Positions 40,437 to 52,749 of a stretch of 64,000 nt of DNA are shown in pieces. The stretch spans positions 1 to 64,000 of the forward strand of contig CAADRB010000069.1 in the NCBI GenBank assembly GCA_900708905.1, read 5' to 3'. The notes beneath the pieces were generated by a model. That model saw only the letters and a list, made by a program, of their open reading frames with translations. It was not told where the DNA came from and ran no database searches. The first letter of the stretch is position 1. Each line of letters opens with the position of its first letter. The translations under genes were made by a program, and so were the position numbers. Source of the stretch: Hymenolepis diminuta (Eukaryota > Platyhelminthes > Cestoda > Cyclophyllidea > Hymenolepididae).

Positions 40437-40660
40437 GTTTGAAGGCTGCGGCTGTGCCATAGCCAAGAGTTTTGAATCAGTGAAGCTGAAGCTTTGATAC
40501 ATCCACCTAACACCCTCGGAAGCTTTACCGATACTTTAAGCTTCCATGATTATTTATTCGACGCAAAGTGCAGGCTAGATTTTGAAAGCCAGCAAAGTAG
40601 AATTCTACCATTGTAGATCCTTTAAACCGACATCTCAATGTGGTGATCCAATGAAGACTA
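40437..40660 (+). repeat. SINE-like repeat S, copy 3
   Basis: It shares CGGCTGTGCCATAGCC, AATCAGTGAAGCTGAAGCTT, CCACCTAACACC and AAAGCCAGCAAAGTAGAATT with the other copies. It is the most diverged of the four at the 3' end. Confidence 0.62.
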
Positions 40661-40799
40661 AGCGAGTCTTCATTTTTTTAGCGAGTGGTATTTTTATATT
40701 TTTTTAATCTTCTATTATCAACGTTAATAATGTAGTTTGATATTGTCAGTAAAATAAATTAAAAAATTCGAATAAATTCCAAACAACTGGTAGCTATAG

Positions 40800-41255
40800 T
40801 TTAAATAACTACAATCAAGATCAGATTCATTAGTTCCTACAGTTTATAACTCCTTAATTCGTGACCTTAGATCTTGTTAGCCACCATAATTCGCTACAAA
40901 TTGGTGACCCTGTAAGAACCTCACAATTTTCTGATCTGCAATGACAAACGGTTTCACTATTCCCAGATTCAATAGGTTGAATATTCCAGAGGATTTCTTA
41001 TTCCTCGAGTCACAGTTTCGCGCCTACGAAATAACCTGCCAACAAGTGCGATTAACCTGCCATCTCAAGGATCTAACACCAACAATATCCAAGCTCGAGT
41101 ACGGCGTTTTCGAAAAAGCGTTCATGACACCCTACGATGACCTTGGGTTTGCTATCTTGGAACGCATAGAGGAGCCACAATTGGAATTTAGCAAGCGGCT
41201 CCTCAAGGAGCTAATGAATGTAGTTGCTAATGGATTACAACCACAAAATAAATAA
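40800..41255 (+). mobile_element. Ty3/Gypsy (CsRn1-like) leader and gag-only fragment
   Basis: An uninterrupted 104-codon frame at 40941-41255 starts at ATG after the leader CTGATCTGCA. Its middle has the gag N-terminal pattern of flatworm Gypsy elements: PEDFLFLESQFRAYEI (family: P-x-x-W-F-x-x-x-E-x-Q-F), then TYD-type positions as MTPYDDLGFAILERIEEPQ (family: PPxxxPYxxLKxxLIxR). Just upstream, ACAAATTGGTGACCCTG (40895-40912) resembles an LTR end followed by a tRNA primer-binding site. No zinc knuckle, protease or pol follows before 43 kb. It could be a truncated insertion or a small domesticated gag. Confidence 0.62.
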
Positions 41256-41259
41256 TTCA

Positions 41260-43420
41260 GAGCCGGATACTTCCCAAATGGGCAGCGATGATTCGTCGTC
41301 CACAATAATCAACTCAGGAACATAATTTGATACAGAGCAGTCCTATACTCAAAATCAAAAACGCTTCAAAGAGCTTCCGTCTATTGGTGGGGATTTCAAC
41401 TCTGTACGAGGAAAGAAACAGAACTGCCTGTTTCAATTCATATTTTGTTCACCATTCTTTAATTTTGTTCTACCGTCATATTTAAGCCTCGATTTCCTTC
41501 ATCTACTTGTTATAGATTCTCGAATATGAGACTTCTGATCCGAACAGAACAATTACGCATGAACCAATTCACATCCAGGAATTTACGTCGCCTTTACGTG
41601 CCACAAGGCTGGAAGGGAACTGAAGGATGACTCTCTGCACATTTCCAAAATTACTCATTTTCGCATTCTCGATGGTAGTACTTTGGTCTTCGTGCAGGAA
41701 GCCGCAGTGATACCTTTACACCGCCCCGTTTCATTAAAGTACACCGCATTCATATTCTTACCCGCGTCCTTGCCCAATTGACACAAACACCTATCATTTA
41801 AAGGTTTCTAAGCTTCCTTCCGTTCTCCACTCTCCCTCATCTCTCTCATTTGCTCGAATTCCTCTCATTGTTTTTTTGATACCCGTTGGTCCACGCAAAT
41901 CTTTGTGTTCTACTTTTTGGAACTGTTGTTTGTTGTCGTAAACTTCCACCTGTTAGTTGTTACTCCAACCTCAAAACAACTTATAAGCACATTTAATTAG
42001 TCGACAATTTGTTTATTGCGCTTATTCTTTCAGCACGAAAATAAATAGTAAATTTACTTCATTTATTTAAATATGCTCGTGATTTAGTTCTTTCACTATT
42101 AGTTTCAATTATATCCCATAAATGAAATGAAATAAATAAATAATTTTCCGACAGCATGTGTAGCTGACTTAAAGGCAACCATATTTACTTAGAACAATAG
42201 TGGAGGAGTGGAAGAAACCTCTAACTGATGTGCAGAAATTAGAGACCTTATTGCGAAGCTGCCTGATAAAAATAAATAAAAAATAGAAAAAAACATTAAA
42301 AAATCTCTGATCAAGGAAATAAGATATTTTTGTATTAAAAAAGATCACTACATTTTCTTTATAAGTTTCGCATATTTTATGTTACTTTAAGATAAAACAC
42401 ACCCAAACCACTGACAAAAAGCTGGATTGATCGCATATATTTTTTTCCCAATAAGTAAGGAGAAATAGATGTGGGCAAAATTTCTCCTATGATTTATTTT
42501 TCTTATAAGGAAAAATAAAAATCTAATTACATCAGTAATTTTAAACTTTTTCTTTATCTTCGGTGAAGTTTATTTCTCACACAACAGTTTGTCACTTTAG
42601 AAAATGGGATATATATGAAAATATAATCAATGCTATTGTAATTCTGTGCACTTTTTTAATGTAGATTACGATGTTTTCTAAAATTTTGCGCTCCATATGT
42701 CGATATATGTACAAAGATTGGGAGAACTTATTTGACAAACGTTTTTATTAAATAGAATCATGGATACATTATACCGTTAGGATAGGAAGGGACATAGTTG
42801 TATCCGAGACGAAGCATGCTTGTGAAAATAGGATGGATTGAGTGCGGGGAAATCGGAAGTTTTAATTATTCTTATCTCATATCGAAAGATTACATGCCCC
42901 TGCATTATTACGGTATCTGTTATAGAAACCCTTTTTAAACCTGATGATGAATCACTTGTATTTATGTCGCTACAATTCCCTTACTGTTAAGTATAATTAT
43001 TGAAGCAACCAGAAATCAGACACTGGTACCCCTTGTAAATGATCATCGATTACACAGTGCTAGTTATTAAAACAAATTCTTAATTTATTTTAAAGGAAGC
43101 ATGTTTTTTTATTGGAAACAAAAAAGTTTAGCCTAATACTATACTTATGACATTTCTACTTTCCCCCTTTTCGGACATTTTACTAAATCTTCTATTGATG
43201 TCATCTTAGACATATTATTAGAAATTGCTTTGGTTCTGAAACTTATTACAAGTACATTATTTTATACTGCAGTAAAATTAATGCAATATTAACAAAAAAC
43301 CCTCATTTAATATGATTACAAATTTCGGTTTTGCCTTGACAAATGCTATATCTAAAACGAAATAAAACTTTGAATGAGAGATATTAACATCGGTAATTTT
43401 ATAATTCTAAAAAAATGGGT
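41260..43420. other. Intergenic AT-rich stretch
   Basis: No gene seen. It includes a long A-rich patch near 42265-42310. Confidence 0.5.
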
Positions 43421-43427
43421 GAAACCC

Positions 43428-43665
43428 ACCTCGGTTGAACATTGCGACTGTGCCAAGGCCACAGTTCAGTATCAATGAGACTGAAGGTTTCGACACGCCC
43501 ACCGAAAACCTCCAGCTTTTGAATTCATTGATACTGCAGACTCCCAAAGATTTGAATATTACTGCACAGTTATACGACTGAGAGACAGCAACTGAGATTT
43601 CTGCCACCCGGACTCTCACAGGTTAGCATTTCAGCACAATCAGCAAACCCCGGCCACTTGACTAC
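43428..43665 (+). repeat. SINE-like repeat S, copy 4
   Basis: The best-preserved copy: CATTGCGACTGTGCCAAGG, CAGTTCAGTATCAATGAGAC, TTTCGACACGCCCACCGAAA, ATTTCTGCCACCCGGACTCT and AGCAAACCCCGGCCAC. Minus-strand reading starts GGCCGGGGTTTGCTG and contains GGGTGGCAGAAAT, faintly like a tRNA box A. No convincing box B is seen. Confidence 0.7.
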
Positions 43666-43669
43666 GAAA

Positions 43670-44600
43670 TTCAGTTCAGAGATTAACAAATTTTCCCCGA
43701 AAAGAAAAACATTGATTTTATGCCAGTTTATTATTTTATACATTGTAATAATTATAAGGTTAAAAATCTAGGTAAGAGAAAATGGGATATAGGACAAATA
43801 CTCCGCAATGAGTAAATGTTTTCATAGTTATGCATTATTTCCCTCACCTTTTCTTCCTAAATTAAAATTACTCACAATAAAATTAAAGTATAAAACTGAA
43901 AATTATTTGGTTTATTGTATATTTTGTATACTTTTAACTATTTCAAATGCATCTGAACGGAATACATGCCCAAAAAATATTGAATATGTCGTTCTTTAAG
44001 GGTAAAAATAATTGTAGAAAAACTTTGCTTCAGTATTTTTCCTTATAAAGAAGAAAATTCTTCATCCAGCAAAGAAATCTGACGCATCTTTATAGGAACA
44101 TTGCGTAGCATAAATAATGCTTGATGTTAAAGCAATAGTACTCATTTAAACTTTTAAAAAAGTTCCTATTAAATAAACTCTAAATTAGCATAATTAAATT
44201 TAATTTCAAAAATTAAATGGGGATTATTTGGATCTTCCAAAATCGTTTTTAATGTTAATTGGGGGTAGAAATAGTATTTCTGACAAAGCCAAAATATTTG
44301 AAGAGGTCTTAGGATATATTTTTATGTACAAATGCGAGAATAAATTTTTAGTAGTAATGTAATTTGCAAATTGTGGGTTATTTAGTACTATTTCGTTAAG
44401 TCAGAATTAATAATATAAATTTCTATGATATTGTTTTATTTTACAAAATTGATATTAGTGAAAAATTAATTACTTTATATTCAATTCAAGTAAATAAAGT
44501 GAACAACTTTTATGATCCTCAAGAGGTAATCCAAATATCTCCAATAAGGTCCTTAATATAAATGAATCCATGACAAACACTTAACAGTTCACACGGTATA
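43670..44600. other. Intergenic AT-rich stretch
   Basis: Nothing recognisable; very AT-rich with short open frames only. Confidence 0.5.
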
Positions 44601-44604
44601 ATAC

Positions 44605-44980
44605 TGTAGCTGATGCTCCACAAATAAGCCACTTTACTGAACCCTAATAATCCTTTTAAGAAGTTTTACTTGCTGCTGACTAAAATTCTCCTATGCAAGA
44701 GTCCTTTAGTATAAATTTGTCCCCAAAATTTGCTAGACTATGTCCAAAGTAGCAAGGACAAAGAAGGTATTGCCATCTCTGCTTAACTATCAACATGCTT
44801 GGTCATGAAATATGATCAACGCTGTGTTGTACGCTAATTGGCTGGGAAGACCTATGCAAGCACGGTCGTACTTGGCTGCTACCCAATCCGTAACACGTCG
44901 CACTTTCCAGAAAGTTCAAGAGCACGCGAGATTCCCTTGATCAGTCTTACCAGTGTTGTGAATTCCATAACACAGAAATG
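44605..44980 (+). repeat. LTR-like repeat L, copy 3
   Basis: It begins TGTAGCTGATGCTCCAC and shares AGAGTCCTTTAGTATAAATT, TTTGCTAGACTATGTCCAAA and CGTCGCACTTTCCAGAAAG with copies 1 and 2. It ends near CCATAACACA. It lies within 250 bp of the 3' end of the minus-strand Gypsy remnant, but in plus orientation as aligned. Confidence 0.6.
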
Positions 44981-45199
44981 TAATATTGTAAAATTAAATC
45001 ACGCAATGAACAGAAAATAACAAACCATCACATTAAGGAATTTTTGAAGCAACTCAAAAATATTCAACAAAAATTTATTAATGATGCGTTAGGGTAAATA
45101 AATATTGTTATAACCTTACTAGCCTACAAAATAGCCGCAGTCCCCAACTCGGTAATAACACAAAATTAAGCAAACTTCCGTAACTTACTCAAAATTCTA

Positions 45200-48100
45200 C
45201 TAAGCAACAACCTATTTTATGTATTCCGGTTCTGCAGATTTCATGTATTATTGACAAAAAATTTATAAACATGTGGATTGTCGATTCAGTTTCTTTTTGG
45301 ATAAAATATTTCACTTTATCCAGCACGCTTTGGTGGAATTTTTCCATCATAACTTTCAAATATTCGATCCTCATGGAATTTTTTGGGGAGAGGGGAGGGA
45401 GTTTCCTGAACTGTTCTTAATGAAGGTTCTGTTGCCTGCTGGGCTGGATTTCCAAAGTAGATTATTTCCTAGCAGTGAGAGACCAGAAACATCCAGCACA
45501 GTATCCAAAGAACACATTTTTTGTTTCGATGATATTGCTGCTTACCGAGATGGAGATTGTTTCGATGACGCGCTCAGGTTTGATAATCGATATCTACTTC
45601 ATATACCATGATATCTCGACGAGCTTCGATGATATCTTCTGCCTATATGCCTTTCTGTAGATGACCACGCACGTAAATTGCTATGTTGGTTGCAAGAGTC
45701 TTGGCCCATGAAAATGGTCTAGGGAAGATTGAGTCCTTTGGAAGTAGGGCATGGTGGATCGTCCTGAATTTTCGCCTCATAAGAGTTTCGGTAGGACTGC
45801 GGTCGTTTAACGCTGGACGCGAAGTCGTTTAATGCATTAAAATGAACACATCGGGAATCTCTTCCGTTGTCCCCTCTCCACGTGACTTTTGAGATACCCA
45901 CTTTTGGGCGTCGACAAAGCGCTCTGCCTGACCATTTGGTTGAGATTGATATGGTTGGGAGCACACGTGAGTGATATTATGACCCCGGCGAAAATCTTGA
46001 AAGAGGACTGAAGAAAAGTGGGTATCGTTACTGGTTACAATGGTCTTTGATAGTTCATGACTTGAGAATATACGGCAAAGACTACCGATCAACGTGGTAT
46101 TTGTGTTGGACTTTAATGAAATAACTTTGGGCTACTCTGAGTACGAATCTACTACAACAAGGTATGAGAAACCGTTTGTAGGTCCAGCAAAATCCAAGTG
46201 CATGCGGGACCATGGAGCTGAAGTTTCAGGCCAGGGTCCAGGTTCCTGGTTTGGAGTAAGTTTACCTGCTTGGTGGCATTTAGGACATCCTTGGACAACT
46301 GCTTCGAAATCCCTGTTCATTCCAGGCCAGTATGCAAAAGTTCTTGCAGTAAATTTCATGCACCCAACACCCGGACGATTGTTGTGGAACTGTTATAATA
46401 CAGCTCTCTTGAGCGCTGAAAGAATGACAACACGATCTGTAAGCGGTAAGCATGAATTGACCCCAGACAGATTATCACACCGTCTATAAAATTGTATGAG
46501 ATCGCCCACTCTGTATGAAAATATTTCATGGCCTTCTTCAGCACTGAATCTTTAGCTGAGGCATCTTGTATATCACATGCAGTTATTGGAGATTTGATTA
46601 CGGCATCAAATAATAGAAGTAACATGTCGTCTTTTATAGTCAGACTTGTGATGATTTCCTCATCAGGACGTTTCTGATTGCAGATGAGAAAAAAACGATC
46701 AACTTGTTCAAATTCTGTTGTTGTCCCATATTCTACATCAAAATCACAACTAAAAGAGTTGTCGGCATGCAGTGTAAACTGGAATACTCTTATTGGATCC
46801 GGAGATAAAGAGAAGTATTTGTTGATCAATTAGTAGTGTGAAGAGCCGACCGAAGAGAAATTTATGGAACTTTTCACAGCAAAAACGATGACTAAAGATT
46901 TCTATTCAGTCTGACAGTTGTTTTTTTAGCTGTAATAAGAATTTGAGAGGCAAAAACAACGGCTTTACTAAATCATCGAAGAAGACATGAGAGATAACCG
47001 CATCAATGGCATAGTTCGAAGCACCTGAGGCCGGTATAATTGTAGAAAATTGGATTGCAGTGGGAAGGCAATATATTAGAAGTGGGTATGTGCTTTAGCT
47101 TTGAGAAAGCTTTGTCACATTTGGAAGTCCAGCTGCATTTAGTACCTTTTCTCAGCAACTCATTTAGAGAAGCCCGAATATTATGCAGTGTTGGCAGCAA
47201 GGCACTGTAGTAGGTGATGAGACCCAGGAAGGAGGGTAATGTGGTAATGTCCATGGACATAGCATTTCTGTAATTGCTCGAAGCTTTTCAGGATCCAAAA
47301 GATGGCCACTTTTATCAAAGATACATGTTAATTATTTAATAGTGGGGAACAAAGAATGTATGTCTCTCAGCTCGAAGACAGGAGCCATACTCCTGAATAC
47401 GCTGAAGAAGTGCGATGACACATTCTCGGAGTTCCTGCTAACTATGTTTTCTAGGTACGCACCACTACCAGAGTGGCCCGATATCATGGTATCCATTATC
47501 TGTTGGAAGATAACAGGTGCTGTCTTGATACCGTATGAAAGTCTGGTATATTGGTATTGGCCACGATATTGATTGATAGTAGCTGTCGTGACTACGGCAC
47601 AACTTTGGTATACAAAAGGCTTTTGCTAAATCAAACTTTGCCAAGCATTTACTACCCCTCAGAATTGAGAGGATGTCATCAGCAGCTGATGGTGGATAAA
47701 AACTAAACTCTAATGCGGCATTTAGACTGAAAGAATGGTCAGCCCACAACTAGATACTTCCACTTGCTGTCTTAACTACAGCTATAGATGCAATTCATTT
47801 TGAATGAAAAAAACAACCTTTTGTTCCAGATGTTTAAGCTTTTCGTCCACCTTAGGCAAGGCTGCTAGAGGAACTGGCCGCTTAGGACGGAAAACCGACT
47901 GAGCATTAGGTGTCAGTTTTAATATTGACTTAGTATGCTTACATAGGCCAGGAACTGATGCACCATCATCTCCGTTGTGAATGAGGTGCAGCATAATGTG
48001 CATGACTCCTGACGGCATTTGATGGCAAATCCGAAAGACCAAGGTAAACGAGTCAGTAGACTAGGCTGAGAGTCTGTCACATAAGTTGTTGTTGAGATAC

Positions 48101-49280
48101 TAATGTCACGTTACAGCATAATTTTCCTGACTGTTTGACAGACTCGCTACATCACTAATTGCAGATAGGGAGACTAGTTATAGTGTTGGACGACCTAATG
48201 ATTTCAGCAGCTTTATTGAGATTATAGATGTATCTGAAGCAGTACCTAGTTGTCGACGAACCTGAGTCTAGTAAATTATAAATTCATTTATCTCCGGCAT
48301 TGCTTGTTGTCAATACGAGAGGCAGACAAGAGACCGTTCAATTTGAGGTATTTTATTTTAGGCTTACAGTGAAAAGTTCTCTAATTTTGTCCCTGATTTA
48401 TCTTGATTATGCTGTTAGTCGACGAATCGGGAGTGCCGAGGGAGGTCTGTGGACAACGGCTTTCTATATATCCAACCTTTGGGTCGTGCTATAAATTGTA
48501 CAGATCGGTGAATTCATGCAGACAATTTGTGCACCAGACGGAAGAGCATGACGTCAAAATCAATGGCAACCGAATCATGCGTGAGATTCGCCATTTTAAC
48601 TCCTTCTCTTACAGTTTTTATAATTTCACATTAAAGTTTTCCTTCATTTGTTTTGATAGAGAAGTTTTTACTGGTGACCAAGATCTCATATATAGCATGG
48701 GGATGAAAATAAGACATCTGAACTATTCTTCTGTTAAGTTTCTAAAAATAAATTTATGACAATGAATATATGGACGATGCCTTCAAAGTCATATATGGTC
48801 TCATAATACTCGATAAAAAGTATAAGCGGTTAAAGCGGATATTAAACAGACAGAGAAGTTCTAGCCAAAAAATTCTTCTATGATCTGCACAGTTTCTTGT
48901 TCAGGACTATTGTTGAGTAACGTTCAGACATGACAGGACCTAGCTTCTTGATACGGCAACAATTTATTGTTTTCTCATCCCTTTTGGTAAGATTATTTGT
49001 GAACACATATTTGGCCCATCGTTCCAAGATTCAAAGAATATGTTTGACTTAGGATCATTAATGAAGTCAAGAACATTTTTGCGATATCTTCAGCATGTGC
49101 AAAATCAGGAATTCTGACAGATGTGGAAGGTTTAACAGAATGGGATGAAGTGACAGATGACAGAGATGCAATTGAAGAATCTAAACATTGAGAACCTATA
49201 GGCGAATCAACCATAGGCGAAAGAGCTTTTACTTCTGCAGATCGAATGTTGAACGCCTCTAACAATCTTGAAAAATCTTA
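45200..49280 (-). mobile_element. Decayed Ty3/Gypsy retrotransposon
   Basis: Minus-strand fragments in element order. A weak gag-like region lies at 49265-48993. A protease remnant lies near 48290-48190 (LDSGSS, with IISIKLLKSLGRP in the next frame). RT follows: FRPKRPVPLAALPKVDEKL near 47935-47875, LNAALEF and KCLAKFDLAKAF at 47749-47600, and the thumb/RNase H junction LPSFLGLITYYSALLPTLHN at 47260-47180. Integrase includes the zinc-binding CPKC (near 46280), YWPG, and core HLDFAGP...YLVVVDSYSE at 46359-46132, then PYQSQPNGQAERF near 45960-45900. A C-terminal SLDTVLDVSGL region lies near 45510. Frames change repeatedly and the second catalytic Asp of integrase is replaced (TSNDTHF where TDNGTQF is usual), so it is inactive. 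Confidence 0.85.
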
Positions 49281-49299
49281 TGGCTGCTGAGAGACTTGA

Positions 49300-51341
49300 A
49301 GACTTTTGGTTTTGGCATTATAGAAAATGTCAGTGAATTTGATCATTTGCACTTTTTTATAAATCCCCATATGATCAAGTTTCCAAAACCTAAGTTTTAC
49401 CGGAATAAAAATTAACCAGCTGAGAGTTATATTATTTGAGCCCAACACTTATGAACAAAGAGTAAATCACTAAATCGAATATCAACAGAAATCCCATAGC
49501 TACATATTCGTTTATTACAATTTTACATCATTCAACGAAGGTGATGATTCAATAAGCAAAATAATTTAATAAACTCAAACTCTTATTATAAATATTAAAA
49601 CAAGAATCAAATTTATAAATCTTAACAAATTACTTTTCTATGTATCAAAAAATATAACTCACAATAAATTTAAAATTGAATTTGTCATAGCTGTTTTAAT
49701 AATATTATGGTTCACCAAAAAATTTAACTGAGGTAAATAAAAATGCCCTTTAGAGCCAATTTTCTGTAATTCTATAAATAAGACTGAATTAACAATATTC
49801 GATTCCCATATAACTAAACAATTAGTTAAAATGTTCACAAAACGATTAGCCAAAATATCACCTGTTTCATATTTCTATCTGTAAAGCATTTATATATTCA
49901 AATTCTTAAAAAGTACTAACAATTGGCCGAACTTGGTTCAACTTACCATAGTGCCAACTCATTCAAGCCCAAATTATGTAATTCTGATTGTTCTCTTTCT
50001 TATTTATTTCTATAACGATGTCTGGTAGCCTTCTCACGAAAGCAGTCTTGTTGGCGCCTTATAATGGAGATATTGTTTGGAATTGCTCAGCATAAGTTCC
50101 AGCGGTGGCTAGTACGAACTGAGGTACTAATACAGCCACGGTGATCAGTCAGTAAGATTTTATATTTTTGTTAAAAAAATTTATTTCCATAATTTAAAGT
50201 CATTCTGTATGATTTTTGGTAGCTCCACAGAGGTTAAAATGACCGCATGCACTGGGCTTAATATGATAATCAATGATGTAAGGTAAGTCAATTTACATAA
50301 ACTAAATAACAATTATCACCATTAGAATTTATTATATGTTCTATAATGGCTTACACAAAAAGCTTTACTATGTCTTAATTTTTGAAAAATTTGCAATATA
50401 TTTTGCAACAATTGCTAGTATTGAAGCATTTCAATTAAATTAAGTGAGTGATTATTCAGAGTTTATTATATCTGGCAATTTTCAGGATGTGAAGGATTAC
50501 ATATTGATAATACGTATAGATGAACTCCTTATTATAACATTTCCCTTGGTTTTATGCAAGAAATCTCTAAAATCGCTTATTTCATCTGAGAATACGATGG
50601 TTTGACCCTCATTTACGAACACTGTCTTACGTATAAAGAGACAAAAGATAGGATAATTTGGCTAAATACAGGAATATAAAATGATGGTAACATTTACTAT
50701 CAGTAATTTAATTTATATTTTTAAATGTTTAAATTTAAATACATTTTCAGATAATATATCTCAGCGTTGCGAAATGCATTGAAATACAAATTATCAACTT
50801 TTATTTATTAAGTAAACCACTAAGGAAAGTCTTGAACACTTGCAAGCTCTGATTAGGTCAACTGGTTATATCATTTTGTTCAACAAAAAGGCTCCCTTTT
50901 AAGATGAATACAATATCTCGTTGATTCAATTGTCAGTTAAATAGTCTGTATTTCTATTAAAGGAAAGCTAGTTTGTTGGCCATAGACATGTGCAAAAATA
51001 CGAATATTCTTAAAAAGGGAGCACTTAAAATTCCAGAATATATCCCTAATATTTTTATTTTATAATATCTATGTTCTGTTAGATATGACAATAGAGTAAC
51101 AAAACCCCGACTTTAAGCTACTTAAAAGTTGGTTTTTTTTTTATTTTATAAAATGTTTCTAGCAGTCTATGCAGGTAATTAAATTATGACATGGAAGTGT
51201 GCTTATATTTTCAGGCACACTAATAAGTTTAAATAGTCCAGAAGAGTCCAGAGAGAGTCAGTATGACAAAAATATGATCAACAGAAGGAAGCCATTGGAT
51301 AGATAAATATTCATCTATAAGGATTACAATCGATTATGTGA
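49300..51341. other. Intergenic AT-rich stretch
   Basis: No gene or recognised repeat up to the assembly gap. Confidence 0.5.
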
Positions 51342-51635
51342 NNNNNNNNNNNNNNNNNNNNNNNNNNNNNNNNNNNNNNNNNNNNNNNNNNNNNNNNNNN
51401 NNNNNNNNNNNNNNNNNNNNNNNNNNNNNNNNNNNNNNNNNNNNNNNNNNNNNNNNNNNNNNNNNNNNNNNNNNNNNNNNNNNNNNNNNNNNNNNNNNNN
51501 NNNNNNNNNNNNNNNNNNNNNNNNNNNNNNNNNNNNNNNNNNNNNNNNNNNNNNNNNNNNNNNNNNNNNNNNNNNNNNNNNNNNNNNNNNNNNNNNNNNN
51601 NNNNNNNNNNNNNNNNNNNNNNNNNNNNNNNNNNN
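51342..51635. other. Assembly gap (294 N)
   Basis: A run of N. Its right edge cuts into dispersed repeat R copy 3, so the gap probably reflects repeat collapse. Confidence 0.99.
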
Positions 51636-51800
51636 TTCTTTATTCTTTCCCTGGATTGCACTAAATGCTTATTAATCATCTTCAGTGTTTATTGATCAGT
51701 ATCATTTGATTAAAAAAGGTTGGTCCTGGCGCCTCATTTTGTATTTTTCTTCAATTGGTTGGGAAGACAAAATATTCTTGCATGCAGTTTATCAGATCAC
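51636..51800 (+). repeat. Dispersed repeat R, copy 3 (truncated by gap)
   Basis: It shares CCCTGGATTGCACTAAATG, TTCAGTGTTTATTGATCAGT, GGTTGGTCCTGGCGCCTCAT and AAGACAAAATATTCTTGC with the other copies. Its 5' part is lost in the N run. Confidence 0.6.
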
Positions 51801-52024
51801 AGTTTTAACAAAGCAAAAATGAGGTAGACAAAAATTTTTAGTAGAGCCCCTTAATTTGTGTTTGCTCAAGATGAAAATGATAAATTCGGTAACTTATGAT
51901 TTTTATTCTGTATAAATTCGTAATCTAACATGCATGAGTCAACTATATCAAAAAACGCATTTTATCAAATAAATTAAACGATGGTATTTATTGCTTCTAA
52001 TTACAAAAAGACTAATATTATCGA

Positions 52025-52330
52025 TTATAACGATAATTCCCAAGCCCATTCAGACAAGCGTCTTCCAATGCTCAACATGGATAAACTGGCGTCATGAAGC
52101 CTCTCTGGTGAGAGACTCGAATTCCTAGGAGGAAGTACTGAAATTTCCACTCCGGAATCGATCAAATAAGACTTTCTAGAATTTCGATCTTGAAGGAAAA
52201 GACGATTACCTGAATGTCCACGGATAGCTCCAGTCATTACTGCCAGGCTTGTTCGCTTCCCAACAGAGCCTGAAACTGACGGCGTAATAGGCAGTGGCGT
52301 GTCAAAGTGTCGTTTCTGAGAAGATACCAG
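52025..52330 (-). mobile_element. Gypsy (CsRn1-like) protease fragment
   Basis: A minus-strand frame 52237-52025 contains RLFLQDRNSRKSYLIDSG followed by VEISVLPP. This matches the start of retropepsin in flatworm CsRn1-type Gypsy elements (R-L-F/Y-x-x-D ... L-I/V-D-T/S-G-A-x-x-S-V-x-P-P), with DSG intact. RT is not seen downstream. Upstream sequence to about 52730 may be gag debris. Confidence 0.65.
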
Positions 52331-52677
52331 AAAATATTATTTTCTCTCCTTTCGCAGTTTCTGGACTCTTGAAGACGTCCAGATTGTGAACACTTGCGTC
52401 TACTGAACGGCCGACTGCATGGCTAATTTCTCTGTAGAGCCAGAACATCAATTTTTGCTTCCAGTCTTAGCATTCGCTTCTCTCCCCTGCCATTCGTCCG
52501 TTTTTAGTAGCCAGAATTGTTAAGTGCAGTTGGGCATTCCGCTCAGTGGGTGTGCGCCAACGGAAATCTAACACGTAAACTCTGTCATGGCAGACGCTCA
52601 CGGGAACCAATACACCACCGACACCCATTGGCGATATTAAAATTTTCAGGTTTCTATCAAACTCTTGACGGTTTAAA

Positions 52678-52708
52678 TTAATAATAATAATAATAAATAA
52701 TAATAATA
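52678..52708. repeat. (TAA)n microsatellite
   Basis: About ten TAA/ATAA units, just upstream (on the minus strand) of the Gypsy protease fragment. Confidence 0.85.
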
Positions 52709-52749
52709 CCTTAGAAATCAAGCTGATCATAGATTTGATTAGTAAGAAA

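Noticed and set aside
45273..45660. Plus-strand frames of 112 and 61 codons
   Set aside because: They lie opposite the integrase C-terminal region of the decayed Gypsy element and show no family signature.
46094..46489. 131-codon plus-strand open frame
   Set aside because: It is antisense to recognisable integrase coding sequence of the Gypsy remnant.
51311..51679. Long open frames across the N run
   Set aside because: They exist only because N does not encode stops.
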